From Bradyrhizobium sp. WD16 (GTDB lineage Bacteria; Pseudomonadota; Alphaproteobacteria; Rhizobiales; Xanthobacteraceae): a DNA stretch of 64,000 nt. Of the stretch, positions 28,071 through 35,847 are shown one piece after another. Where the stretch lies: positions 4,267,501 to 4,331,500 of the forward strand of contig NZ_CP028908.1 of the NCBI RefSeq assembly GCF_024181725.1, written 5' to 3'. The notes under the pieces are model-generated. The model had not been told where the DNA came from. It ran no database searches and saw only the letters and a list, made by a program, of their open reading frames with translations. The position numbers and the translations under genes were made by a program. The first letter of the stretch is position 1; each line of letters starts with the position of its first letter.

Positions 28071-30377
28071 TTACTCCACGACCGAGCCGCGGCGCAAATC
28101 GGCCTCGATCTGCAACCGTGCGCCGCCGCCGAAGCGGGCGCGGTAGACCTGGAGATTCTCCATGACGCGCTGGACGTAATTGCGGGTTTCGGAGAACGGA
28201 ATGCGCTCGACCCAGTCGACCGCATCGACCTTGGGATCGCGCGGATCGCCGTAGCGGTCGAGCCACTTCCTCACGCTGCCGCGCCCGGCATTGTAGCCGG
28301 CGAAGGTCAGGATATACGAGCCGCGATAATCCTCGATCAGCCCGCCGAGTTCGCCGGCGCCGACGGAAGCGTTGTAGGCCGGATCACTGAGCAGCCGCTT
28401 CTGGTCGAATGCCTCGCCGTATTTCTTGGTGACATAACGGCCCGCGGCCGGCGTCACCTGCAACAGGCCCATGGCGTTGGCGCTCGACACCACGCGCGGA
28501 TTGAAGGCGCTCTCCTGCCGGGCGATGGCGAAGACGACGCTGCGTTCGACCTCTGGGCCGATGGTCTTGTAGGCTGGGATGCCCGAGACCGGATAGGCGT
28601 AGTGGTCAAAGGGCATGCCGCGGTTGAGCGCCGCCTTGCCGACCAGCAGCATGCCGCGCGCGTCGTGATTGCGCTGGGCGAGTTCGCACAATGCGGCAAG
28701 CGCCTCCGGATCGTCGGCCTTCTCGCCCATTTCGGCGAGGACCGGAACGGCGATCTCGCCCTCGTCGAGCGCGTAGAGCAGTTCGACGGCGCGCACGACC
28801 TCGAGCCGGTCGCTGCCGCGGCCACGGCCGGGCGCTTCGCGCAGCCCCAGTTGCGGCAGCCCGAGTCGCGCCCGGGCGAGCTGGCCGTAATAGCTCGTCG
28901 AATGCGCCGCCGCCGACTGATAGGCGGCGCGCGCCTCCTGGCCGCGTCCCATGGCCTCGGCGGCGCGGCCCTGCCAGTAGCCGGCCCGGGCGAGCGCCGT
29001 CGGATTGCTGCTGCCCACCCCGATGCGGGCGAAATGCGCCGCGGCCGTCGCCGGGTCGTTGAGGAAGCGCAGCGCGATCCAGCCGGCGGTGAATTGATGC
29101 TCGGTCTTGTAGATGTCCCGCGTCGGGGTGGCGGCATCGCGGGCAATCGCGTAGGCGGTGCGGTAGTCGCCATCATCGAGCAGCTTGCGCGCCAGCAGGC
29201 GACGCTCCACCCACCATTCGTCGAGATTGATCAGCCGCGCGGGATCGCGCGGCGCCGCCAGCATGAGCTGTGCGGCTTCGCCGAACTTCTCCTCGCGCCG
29301 CAACTCCTGGATGCGGCTGAAGATGAAGCCGGGGTCGCTGTGCAACTCGTGCGGCACGGCGGCGAGCAGGGCGTTGGCGTTCGATGCCTTGCGGTTTGCG
29401 GCAAGGCGGGCCTTGGCGAAGGCGACATAGCCCGCGCCGAGCCGGTTCGCTGCGCGGAGCGATATCTCGGCGTCGTTGGCGTAGAGGAAATAATCCATCC
29501 GGGCCTTGTGGTCGCCGGCGCTGATCATCGCGCCGAACTGATTGAGCGCCGCCGCCTCGGTATCGGAGGTCATCGGATCGGAGCGCCAGGCTTCGCGAAC
29601 CAGGTGCTCGGCATTGCGGCGATCGCCGCGATTGAGCAGCGCCCGCGCCAGCACCAGCCGGCCCTTGCCGGACGTCGGCTCATCGTCGCCGAAATAACCG
29701 AGGACGGTCGCGTCGTCGCGGCGGTCGTCCCACAGCGCCGCTTCGGCGCGACGCCGCAGCAGCGTCATGCTCGGCCAGCTCGGATTGGCGGCGATGAAGG
29801 CGCGGTAGCGTTCCATCGAGGCGCCGTTGTTGTCGCTGCGCAGGATGATCCATTCGGCGAGCTTGCGCGCCACCGGATCGCCGATGCCAGCGGCCACCTG
29901 GCTGGCGCCGGCCGGGTTCTTGTTCTCGCGAATCTGCTCGATGACCTGCTCGAGCGCCGCCGCGTCGGCCTGCGGCGTCGATGAACTCGAGGACATCGCC
30001 AGCGGCGCCTGGCGCTTGCGTGGCACCGCGTGCTGGGCGGATTGGGCCGGCGTCGTCACCGCTGCGGAGGGCGCCACGGCGGTGGCGAGCATGGCCTTGG
30101 CCGCGGGCTTGACCGCGGACGGCGAGGTCTGAGCCTGGGAGCTTCGAGGCTGGGTGGCCTGGCTGGGCGGACGCGGCTTGGGGAGCGGCACCGCGGTCGC
30201 TGCGGTCGGATGGGCGCCGATGGCGAGCAGGGTGGCGAGGGCAACGGACGGGAGAAGGGACGGGACAAGGCGCGCCAGCTTGGCCGCGGGCGCCCGGGAC
30301 GGGGCGCCGGGGGGCAGGGTGCGGGGTGTGGCGGATGCGCGGGCCGGCTGCGTCACTTCGGGCCTCGTTGGAATCAC
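28071..30377 (-). CDS. Soluble lytic murein transglycosylase (Slt70-like)
   Basis: Periplasmic peptidoglycan lytic transglycosylase of 768 residues, cleaving MurNAc-GlcNAc bonds with 1,6-anhydro product. The N terminus has a long basic leader, a hydrophobic segment (VPSLLPSVALATLLAIGAHP, about 38-57) and a Pro/Ala/Ser-rich linker to about residue 130. An alpha-helical superhelix of short repeats (140-590) and a C-terminal SLT domain follow. The catalytic glutamate is E622 in IARQESAFNP, followed by SSANAMGLLQVTPAAG and GYNAGRGSV, all diagnostic. The start could lie further in, because the signal-like segment begins late. It heads the minus-strand group with the hydrolase and glycosyltransferase. 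Confidence 0.93.
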   Translation of the reverse strand: MIPTRPEVTQPARASATPRTLPPGAPSRAPAAKLARLVPSLLPSVALATLLAIGAHPTAATAVPLPKPRPPSQATQPRSSQAQTSPSAVKPAAKAMLATAVAPSAAVTTPAQSAQHAVPRKRQAPLAMSSSSSTPQADAAALEQVIEQIRENKNPAGASQVAAGIGDPVARKLAEWIILRSDNNGASMERYRAFIAANPSWPSMTLLRRRAEAALWDDRRDDATVLGYFGDDEPTSGKGRLVLARALLNRGDRRNAEHLVREAWRSDPMTSDTEAAALNQFGAMISAGDHKARMDYFLYANDAEISLRAANRLGAGYVAFAKARLAANRKASNANALLAAVPHELHSDPGFIFSRIQELRREEKFGEAAQLMLAAPRDPARLINLDEWWVERRLLARKLLDDGDYRTAYAIARDAATPTRDIYKTEHQFTAGWIALRFLNDPATAAAHFARIGVGSSNPTALARAGYWQGRAAEAMGRGQEARAAYQSAAAHSTSYYGQLARARLGLPQLGLREAPGRGRGSDRLEVVRAVELLYALDEGEIAVPVLAEMGEKADDPEALAALCELAQRNHDARGMLLVGKAALNRGMPFDHYAYPVSGIPAYKTIGPEVERSVVFAIARQESAFNPRVVSSANAMGLLQVTPAAGRYVTKKYGEAFDQKRLLSDPAYNASVGAGELGGLIEDYRGSYILTFAGYNAGRGSVRKWLDRYGDPRDPKVDAVDWVERIPFSETRNYVQRVMENLQVYRARFGGGARLQIEADLRRGSVVE

Positions 30378-30632
30378 GCGATCGCTCTCAGAGGTTATTG
30401 TATTCCATTGGGATTCTGCAAAAAGACAGCAAATATGTTAGGATCGGGTTATCGTTGCCCACCGCGGCGATTTCACGGCCGGGAGCGCCGATTCATTCGG
30501 AGCGGAAAAGGCCCTGGACGGCTTTTCTCGCTGGTCGGGACCCGGTATCACCCTTCTTCTTCCTTCGCGCGCTCCGGCGCGCATCCTCCGCTTCACGCCC
30601 AGTGAAGCCACCGCACTGTTCGGAGACTGACC

Positions 30633-31523
30633 ATGGCAACCAAGACGAATTTCCGGGGGTCCTTCACCGCCTTGGTCACGCCCTTCAAAAACGGCGCGGT
30701 GGACGAGGAGGGCTTCCGCAGCTTCGTGAACTGGCAGATCGAGGAGGGCACTCACGGGCTGGTGCCGGTCGGCACCACCGGCGAGAGCCCGACGCTGTCC
30801 CATGACGAGCACAAGCGCGTCGTCGAATGCTGTATCGCCGAGGCCAAGGGCCGCGTGCCGGTGATCGCCGGCGCCGGGTCCAACTCGACCAAGGAGGCGG
30901 TGGAACTCGCGCGGCATGCCGATGCGGCCGGCGCCGACGCGGTATTGGTGGTGACGCCATACTACAACAAGCCGACCCAGGAAGGCCTGTATCAGCACTT
31001 CAAGGCGATCAACGACGCCATCGGTATCCCGATCCTGATCTATAACATTCCGCCGCGCTCGGTGATCGACATGAGCGTCGACACCATGAAGCGGTTGTTC
31101 GAGCTGAAGAACATCGCCGGGGTCAAGGACGCCACCGCCAGCATGGTGCGGGTATCGCAGCAGCGCGCTGCGCTCGGCGAGGACTTCAACCAGCTCTCCG
31201 GCGAGGACGCCACCGCGCTGGGCTTCAACGCCCATGGCGGCCATGGTTGCATCTCGGTGACCTCGAACGTCGCGCCGCGGTTGTGCTCGGAATTCCAGAC
31301 AGCCTGCCTGCGCGGCGACTACGCCGCCGCGCTCGCGGTCCACGACAAGCTGATGCCGCTGCACGTCAACCTGTTCATCGAGAGCAATCCCTCGCCGATC
31401 AAATACGCGCTGTCGCTGATCAGCAAGATGAGCGATCATGTGCGGCTGCCGCTGGTCACGGTCTCCGAGCAGACCAAGGCGGCGGTGCGCAGCGCGATGA
31501 TCCATGCCGGGCTGCTGAACTAA
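30633..31523 (+). CDS. dapA: 4-hydroxy-tetrahydrodipicolinate synthase
   Basis: Condenses pyruvate and aspartate semialdehyde, the committed step to lysine and meso-diaminopimelate. The 296-residue protein has the pyruvate/substrate loop GTTGESPTL near residue 47, Y137 and R142 in [10 protein letters not shown] and the Schiff-base lysine K165 in [10 protein letters not shown], matching the catalytic set of E. coli DapA. A GGAGA site precedes ATG 30633. It is divergent from the lytic transglycosylase and followed by mscL 60 bp later. Confidence 0.96.
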   Translation: MATKTNFRGSFTALVTPFKNGAVDEEGFRSFVNWQIEEGTHGLVPVGTTGESPTLSHDEHKRVVECCIAEAKGRVPVIAGAGSNSTKEAVELARHADAAGADAVLVVTPYYNKPTQEGLYQHFKAINDAIGIPILIYNIPPRSVIDMSVDTMKRLFELKNIAGVKDATASMVRVSQQRAALGEDFNQLSGEDATALGFNAHGGHGCISVTSNVAPRLCSEFQTACLRGDYAAALAVHDKLMPLHVNLFIESNPSPIKYALSLISKMSDHVRLPLVTVSEQTKAAVRSAMIHAGLLN

Positions 31524-31583
31524 GACGGCGCGGCGGCGGGCCTGTCCCGCCCCGCCTGCGCCGTTTCCAGCTGGGGATCGGAG

Positions 31584-32003
31584 ATGCTCAAGGAGTTTCG
31601 CGATTTCGCGATGCGCGGCAACGTCGTCGACCTCGCCGTCGGCGTCGTCATCGGCGCGGCCTTCGGTGCGATCGTCAATTCGCTGGTCGGCGATGTCATC
31701 ATGCCGATCATCGGTGCGGTTACCGGCGGTCTCGACTTCTCGAACTACTTCACGCCGCTCTCGGCCAAGGTGACGGCCAGCAACCTGGTTGACGCCAAGA
31801 AACAGGGGGCGGTGCTGGCGTGGGGCAATTTCCTCACCCTCTTGCTCAATTTCGTGATCATCGCCTTCGTGCTGTTCCTGGCGATCCGCGCCATGAACCA
31901 GTTCAAGCGCAAGGACAGCGTGGAACCGGCCGCGCCGCCGAAACCGACGCGGGAAGAGGAATTACTCGTCGAGATCCGCGATCTGCTGAAACAGAGGGCG
32001 TGA
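31584..32003 (+). CDS. mscL: Large-conductance mechanosensitive channel
   Basis: Inner-membrane osmotic safety valve, 139 residues, homopentameric. The N terminus [28 protein letters not shown] is the classical MscL amphipathic helix and first membrane helix; TM2 is [19 protein letters not shown] (about 80-98); the C-terminal charged bundle ends [13 protein letters not shown]. Length and motifs are standard. It sits between dapA and smpB, with an A-B repeat pair downstream. Confidence 0.97.
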   Translation: MLKEFRDFAMRGNVVDLAVGVVIGAAFGAIVNSLVGDVIMPIIGAVTGGLDFSNYFTPLSAKVTASNLVDAKKQGAVLAWGNFLTLLLNFVIIAFVLFLAIRAMNQFKRKDSVEPAAPPKPTREEELLVEIRDLLKQRA

Positions 32004-32035
32004 GGCGAGGTGCGGGGGCTCGCCTGCGCGCCGCA

Positions 32036-32202
32036 CTAGTGTGGCGTCTCGCAATTGCCTACCGCCTTTGCGGCGAGTCTCTCGTAGGCAATTGCGAGAC
32101 ATAAGCCACACTAGCATTTTGATTTTGCTAGTGTCCTCATGTCTCCGAATGACCGTGCGAGCATGAGGCAGATGGAGCGGTCATTCGGAGACAGGACACC
32201 AG
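32036..32202 (+). repeat. CTAG palindrome pair A-B
   Basis: Unit A at 32036-32114 and unit B at 32128-32202, joined by the linker CATTTTGATTTTG. The B stem is the matched variant GAATGACCG / CGGTCATTC. The terminal CTAG of B has decayed to CCAG. The unit ends 13 bp before the smpB start codon, so a transcript from upstream would carry the hairpin next to the ribosome-binding region. Confidence 0.93.
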
Positions 32203-32215
32203 GGAATACGGGATT

Positions 32216-32689
32216 ATGGCAGAAAGCAAAAAGCGGCCCATCAAGGTGGTGGCCGAGAACCGCAAGGCGCGGTTCAATTATGCGATCGAGGATACGGTCG
32301 AGGCCGGGATCGCACTGACCGGCACCGAGGTGAAGTCGATCCGCAGCGGCAAGAGCACGATTGCCGAGTCTTACGCCGATCCCAAGGGTGGCGAGATCTG
32401 GCTGGTGAATGCCAACATCCCGGAATATCTCCAGGGCAACCGCTTCAACCACGAGCCGCGGCGGCCGCGCAAGCTGCTGCTGCACAAGCGCCAGATCAAC
32501 AAGCTGATCGGCGCCGTGGAGCGGGAGGGCATGACGCTGATCCCGCTCAAGCTCTATTTCAACGAGCAGGGCAGGGCGAAGCTCGAACTCGCCCTGGCCA
32601 AGGGCAAGAAGCTCCATGACAAGCGAGAGACCGAGCGCAAGCGCGACTGGGGCCGCGAAAAGGGCCGGCTGATGCGGGCCAGGGGGTGA
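32216..32689 (+). CDS. smpB: SsrA-binding protein
   Basis: tmRNA-binding protein required for trans-translation, 157 residues. Family motifs are [21 protein letters not shown] and [14 protein letters not shown] near the N terminus, [17 protein letters not shown] in the middle, and the basic tail [20 protein letters not shown] that reaches the decoding centre. The start is unambiguous by homology although the ribosome-binding site is poor; the B repeat unit upstream leaves only 13 bp. No tmRNA gene is visible in the window. Confidence 0.96.
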   Translation: MAESKKRPIKVVAENRKARFNYAIEDTVEAGIALTGTEVKSIRSGKSTIAESYADPKGGEIWLVNANIPEYLQGNRFNHEPRRPRKLLLHKRQINKLIGAVEREGMTLIPLKLYFNEQGRAKLELALAKGKKLHDKRETERKRDWGREKGRLMRARG

Positions 32690-32735
32690 ATGTGATTCGC
32701 CCCGAGCTTCTTCGGAAGGCGGGCGTCGCGCTTTT

Positions 32736-33458
32736 CTAACATTGGCTTTGCGCCGCGGCTTTCGGCGGCGGCCCGAGATACTGGCGCACCCGCGCGAAGA
32801 CGGCGCGGAACATGTCGGGCGTCAGCACCCTCGTATTGGTATTGTAGCGCGAGCAGTGATAGCTGTCGTACAGCCGCAATTCGCCGTGGACGTGTTCGGC
32901 TCCATGGCTGAACGGCGCCTCGGCGGCGCGTCGTCCGAGCGCCTTCAGCGTCGAGTCGTGGGCGATGCGGCCGAGCATCACGACCGTGCGCAGTTTCGGC
33001 ATTTCCTCGCGCGTCGCCGTCAGGAAGCGGCGACAGGTGTTGATCTCGACGGGCAGCGGCTTGTTCTGCGGCGGCACGCAGCGTACCGCATTGGTGATCC
33101 GGCAATCGATCAGTCGCAGGCCGTCGTCGGGCCGGGCCCGATAAACGCCCTTGGCGAAGCCGTAGTCGATCAGCGTCTGGTAGAGCAGGTCGCCGGCGTA
33201 GTCGCCGGTGAAGGGCCGCCCGGTGCGGTTGGCGCCCTGCAGCCCCGGCGCCAAGCCGACGATCAGCAAGGACGCCCCAGCATCGCCGAAGGACTGCACC
33301 GGCGAATTGAACCATGAGGGTTCACGCTGTCGCGCCGCATTTCGGAACTCGGCAAGGCGCGGGCAAAGCGGGCAATTCCGGTCCGGACTGCTGGGACTGG
33401 CCACGCCGGCGGCGGATGAAATTGCGGAGTCCGCGGCTTGGCGCGGGCTCCGGCGCAT
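32736..33458 (-). CDS. Family 5 uracil-DNA glycosylase (UDGb)
   Basis: Iron-sulfur uracil/hypoxanthine-DNA glycosylase of 240 residues. It has the N-terminal CPLCPRL pair plus two later cysteines (AVRCVPPQNKP and NTCRRFL), four in all for the 4Fe-4S cluster. Motif 1 is LIVGLAPGLQGANRTGRPFTGDYAG, whose LAPGLQGAN lacks the catalytic Asp of family 1/4 and is typical of family 5. The late motif is YHCSRYNTNTRVLT. It repairs uracil and other deaminated bases. The start at 33458 lies four bases after the stop of the upstream NYN gene; ATG 33485 would overlap that gene. The two are probably co-transcribed. Confidence 0.88.
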   Translation of the reverse strand: MRRSPRQAADSAISSAAGVASPSSPDRNCPLCPRLAEFRNAARQREPSWFNSPVQSFGDAGASLLIVGLAPGLQGANRTGRPFTGDYAGDLLYQTLIDYGFAKGVYRARPDDGLRLIDCRITNAVRCVPPQNKPLPVEINTCRRFLTATREEMPKLRTVVMLGRIAHDSTLKALGRRAAEAPFSHGAEHVHGELRLYDSYHCSRYNTNTRVLTPDMFRAVFARVRQYLGPPPKAAAQSQC

Positions 33459-33462
33459 GACG

Positions 33463-34110
33463 TCAGTCTTCGAAATCTTCCTCATCGCCTCTGGGCGCAA
33501 TCGTGCTCGTGCTTCGCTGCAGGAACTGCGGCGTATGCCGTGGCTCGCGATGCTCCCGGTCCCGCGGCGCCGGCCGCTCCGAGGGGTCGCGGCCGAGCTT
33601 CGGCTGCAGTTCCACCAGATCGGTAAACACATCCGCCTGCCGGCGCAACTCGTCGGCGATCATCGGCGGCTGGCTGGCGATGGTGGAGACCACTGTGACA
33701 CGCACGCCCCGGCGCTGCACCGCCTCGACCAGCGAGCGGAAATCACCGTCGCCGGAGAACAGCACCATCTGGTCGATGTGCTCGGCGAGTTCCATGGCAT
33801 CGACCGCGAGCTCGATGTCCATGTTGCCCTTGACCTTGCGGCGTCCGGTCTGATCGACGAACTCCTTGGTGGCCTTGGTCACCACCGTGTAGCCGTTGTA
33901 GTCGAGCCAGTCGATCAGCGGGCGGATCGAGGAGTATTCCTGATCCTCGATGATGGCAGTGTAGTAGAAGGCGCGGACCAGATTGCCACGGGACTGAAAC
34001 TCGCGCAGCAGGCGCTTGTAATCGATGTCGAAACCGAGGGTCTTGGCGGTCGCATAGAGGTTGGCGCCGTCAATAAAGAGCGCAATCTTGTTGGCAGCAG
34101 CAGAAGGCAT
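33463..34110 (-). CDS. NYN domain (LabA/DUF88) protein
   Basis: PIN-like NYN-domain putative ribonuclease, 215 residues. The acidic metal-site motifs are present: IALFIDGANLY at the N terminus, GNMDIELAVDAME in the middle, and MVLFSGDGDFRSLVEAVQRRG near residue 120. The last 45 residues are charged and Pro/Arg-rich, ending GDEEDFED. Relatives include cyanobacterial LabA and bacterial DUF88 proteins; the RNA target is unknown. It is immediately upstream of the UDGb gene, and its 5' side faces the 980-bp repeat-rich spacer before rpoZ. Confidence 0.9.
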   Translation of the reverse strand: MPSAAANKIALFIDGANLYATAKTLGFDIDYKRLLREFQSRGNLVRAFYYTAIIEDQEYSSIRPLIDWLDYNGYTVVTKATKEFVDQTGRRKVKGNMDIELAVDAMELAEHIDQMVLFSGDGDFRSLVEAVQRRGVRVTVVSTIASQPPMIADELRRQADVFTDLVELQPKLGRDPSERPAPRDREHREPRHTPQFLQRSTSTIAPRGDEEDFED

Positions 34111-34280
34111 CAGTGGGTGTCCCGATTCTTATTTTCGTTCGTGCGATTGGCGCGACCCGTGCCGCCGCGCAATTCTAAAATGGTCAGGTCGAAACCGGCG
34201 CCCACCGGCCAAACCTGCGGCGTGATCTCCTGACCCTTGGTCCGTGACCGCTGGTCGGTGACCTTTAAGTCGGCGACCCA

Positions 34281-34317
34281 GGTCTAGAGGTCTAGAGGCC
34301 CAAGTCTAGAGGCCCAA
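34281..34317. repeat. Three short TCTAGAGG direct repeats
   Basis: The hexamer TCTAGA occurs three times in 28 bp (34283, 34291, 34305), each followed by GG, two of them followed by GGCCCAA. CTAG is usually rare in such genomes, so this is a local concentration of the same tetramer that bounds the large palindromes. Confidence 0.7.
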
Positions 34318-34357
34318 CTCAGCGACCCAAGTCCGTAACCGTTGTCGGATCGGAGTG

Positions 34358-34526
34358 CCACTGTCCTGGTTGCTGACCTTCGAATGCCCTTGCAGCGAGC
34401 GCTTCTACGAACGTTAGAACCAAAGGGACACTAGCATGATTATGATTTTAGTGCGGTTTTGGATTTGACTCTCGGTCCGAGCGAGACGCTGCGACGCCGG
34501 TTTGAGCGCCAAATCCATCGAGCCCA
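34358..34526 (+). repeat. Decayed C-D palindrome pair
   Basis: Unit C at 34358-34434 has a poorly matched left arm (CCACTGTCCTGGTTGCTGAC) but a clean right arm (ACGAACGTTAGAACC ... GACACTAG). After a 13-nt linker (CATGATTATGATT), unit D begins with TTAG at 34448, with a degraded stem and a right arm fading out near 34526. It is an older copy next to the complete A-B-C-D array. Confidence 0.78.
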
Positions 34527-34625
34527 ACAATGGTAAAGCAAATTAGCCTTATTGGTGTCCATCGCCGCTTTCCCGGTGCAAAAACCTGAGAGTTGGTTCT
34601 GTACAAAGGCCTGGGATGGGAGCCC

Positions 34626-34954
34626 CTAGTGTGGCGTCTCGCAATTGCCTATGCCCTTTGCGGCAAGCCCCTGTAGGCAATTGCGAGACATAAGCCACAC
34701 TAGCACTTTGATTTTGCTAGTGTCCCTATGTCTCCGAATGACCGTGCGAGCGCGAGGCAAACGTAGCGGTAATTCGGAGACGGGACACTAGTGTCCCGTT
34801 TCCAACGTTCGTATCCCATTGCAGCAGGCGCTCATACGAACGTTGGAAACAAGGGGACACTAGCATCATTATGATTCTAGTGTGGTTTTGGATCTGACGC
34901 TCGTTCGAAGAACTCGCTGCAATACTGAAACGAGCGTCAGATCCACCACACTAG
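34626..34954 (+). repeat. Complete A-B-C-D palindrome array
   Basis: A 34626-34703, B 34717-34791, C 34788-34863, D 34877-34954. A and B are joined by CACTTTGATTTTG, and C and D by CATCATTATGATT. B and C share one CTAG (34788-34791). C has stems TTTCCAACGTTCGTAT and its complement; D has GGATCTGACGCTCGTT and its partner. All five boundaries are intact CTAG. In B the arms differ by one base (GAATGACCG against CGGTAATTC). The array lies 136 bp upstream of rpoZ. From 34111 to the array I see no gene. Confidence 0.97.
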
Positions 34955-35090
34955 GCGCCGACCTCGGAAAAATCCGCCGAGGTACCGTCCAGAGAGGGCG
35001 CGGCGGGAAATTGCTGCTTGCGGTTTGCCCCCAGCCGCTATACCTAGCGCAGATAATCTGAAACATCAGCCAATTGGACGGAGTGACGGT

Positions 35091-35483
35091 ATGGCCCGCG
35101 TCACCGTGGAAGACTGCATTGACAAGGTGAACAACCGGTTCGACCTGGTCCTGCTTGCGGCGCATCGCGCCCGGATGATCTCCTCCGGCTCGCAACTGAC
35201 GATCGATCGCGACAACGACAAGAACCCGGTCGTGGCGCTGCGCGAGATCGCCGACCAGACGATTTCACCCGAGGATCTGCGCGAGGAACTGGTTCATTCG
35301 CTGCAGAAGTTCGTCGAGGTCGACGAGCCCGAACCCGATTCCGTGCCGCTGATCGGCTCGGCCGGCGCCAGCATCGACGCCGACGATACCGAGGTCGCCG
35401 TCGAGCGCATGACGGAGGAAGAGCTGCTGAAGGGGCTCGAAGGGCTGGCTCCGCCCGAGGAGCAGCCCGAGGAAGAGGAATAA
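35091..35483 (+). CDS. rpoZ: RNA polymerase omega subunit
   Basis: Omega subunit of RNA polymerase, 130 residues, which stabilises beta-prime and forms part of the ppGpp site together with it. The N terminus [20 protein letters not shown], then [11 protein letters not shown] and [14 protein letters not shown] are diagnostic. The C-terminal half is acidic ([21 protein letters not shown]), as in other alphaproteobacteria. The start at 35091 is set by homology. It is followed by its own terminator and then by rsh, the classical rpoZ-spoT association. CTAG palindromes flank it on both sides in opposite orientation. Confidence 0.96.
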   Translation: MARVTVEDCIDKVNNRFDLVLLAAHRARMISSGSQLTIDRDNDKNPVVALREIADQTISPEDLREELVHSLQKFVEVDEPEPDSVPLIGSAGASIDADDTEVAVERMTEEELLKGLEGLAPPEEQPEEEE

Positions 35484-35533
35484 CCCCTCTTCTGGCCGGC
35501 CGCGGCCGGCGCCGCGAAACGAACAATCGAGCC

Positions 35534-35562
35534 AAGGCCCGGCGTTGTCCGGGCCTTTGCAT
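35534..35562 (+). terminator. Terminator after rpoZ
   Basis: A 9-bp stem, AAGGCCCGG and CCGGGCCTT, with loop CGTTGT, followed by a short T-rich stretch (TTGCATTTTC). It begins 51 bp after the rpoZ stop and would separate rpoZ from rsh. Confidence 0.8.
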
Positions 35563-35621
35563 TTTCACGCGAATTTTCAGCATTCCTTGCGAGAAAGGCT
35601 GCTAGAAGCCACTATCTCTAT

Positions 35622-35752
35622 CGAGTGTGGTGGGTCTGACGCTCTTTTCAGCACTGCAGCGAGTTCTTAAACGCGCGTCAGATCCAAAACCGCACTAGAA
35701 TCATAACTATACCGGTGACCCTTTGGTTCGAACGTTAGAACCGGGACACTGG
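35622..35752 (-). repeat. Inverted D-C palindrome pair, C loop deleted
   Basis: In reverse orientation, unit D is at 35622-35698 (CTAG at its inner end, CGAG at the outer end) and unit C at 35712-35752. C has lost its whole loop and inner stem: GGTTCGAACGTTAGAACC now forms a near-perfect short palindrome between CCGG and CTGG boundaries. The pair is in the rpoZ-rsh spacer, opposite in orientation to the copies upstream of rpoZ. Confidence 0.85.
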
Positions 35753-35847
35753 AAGCGGCTACATAGGAATCCGATGCCGCAGGGCGTCGGGGCGCCTTCC
35801 GGCGAGTTGTCGCCAGGGCTCCAGAGGTCAGTTGTCGAGGTCGTTAC

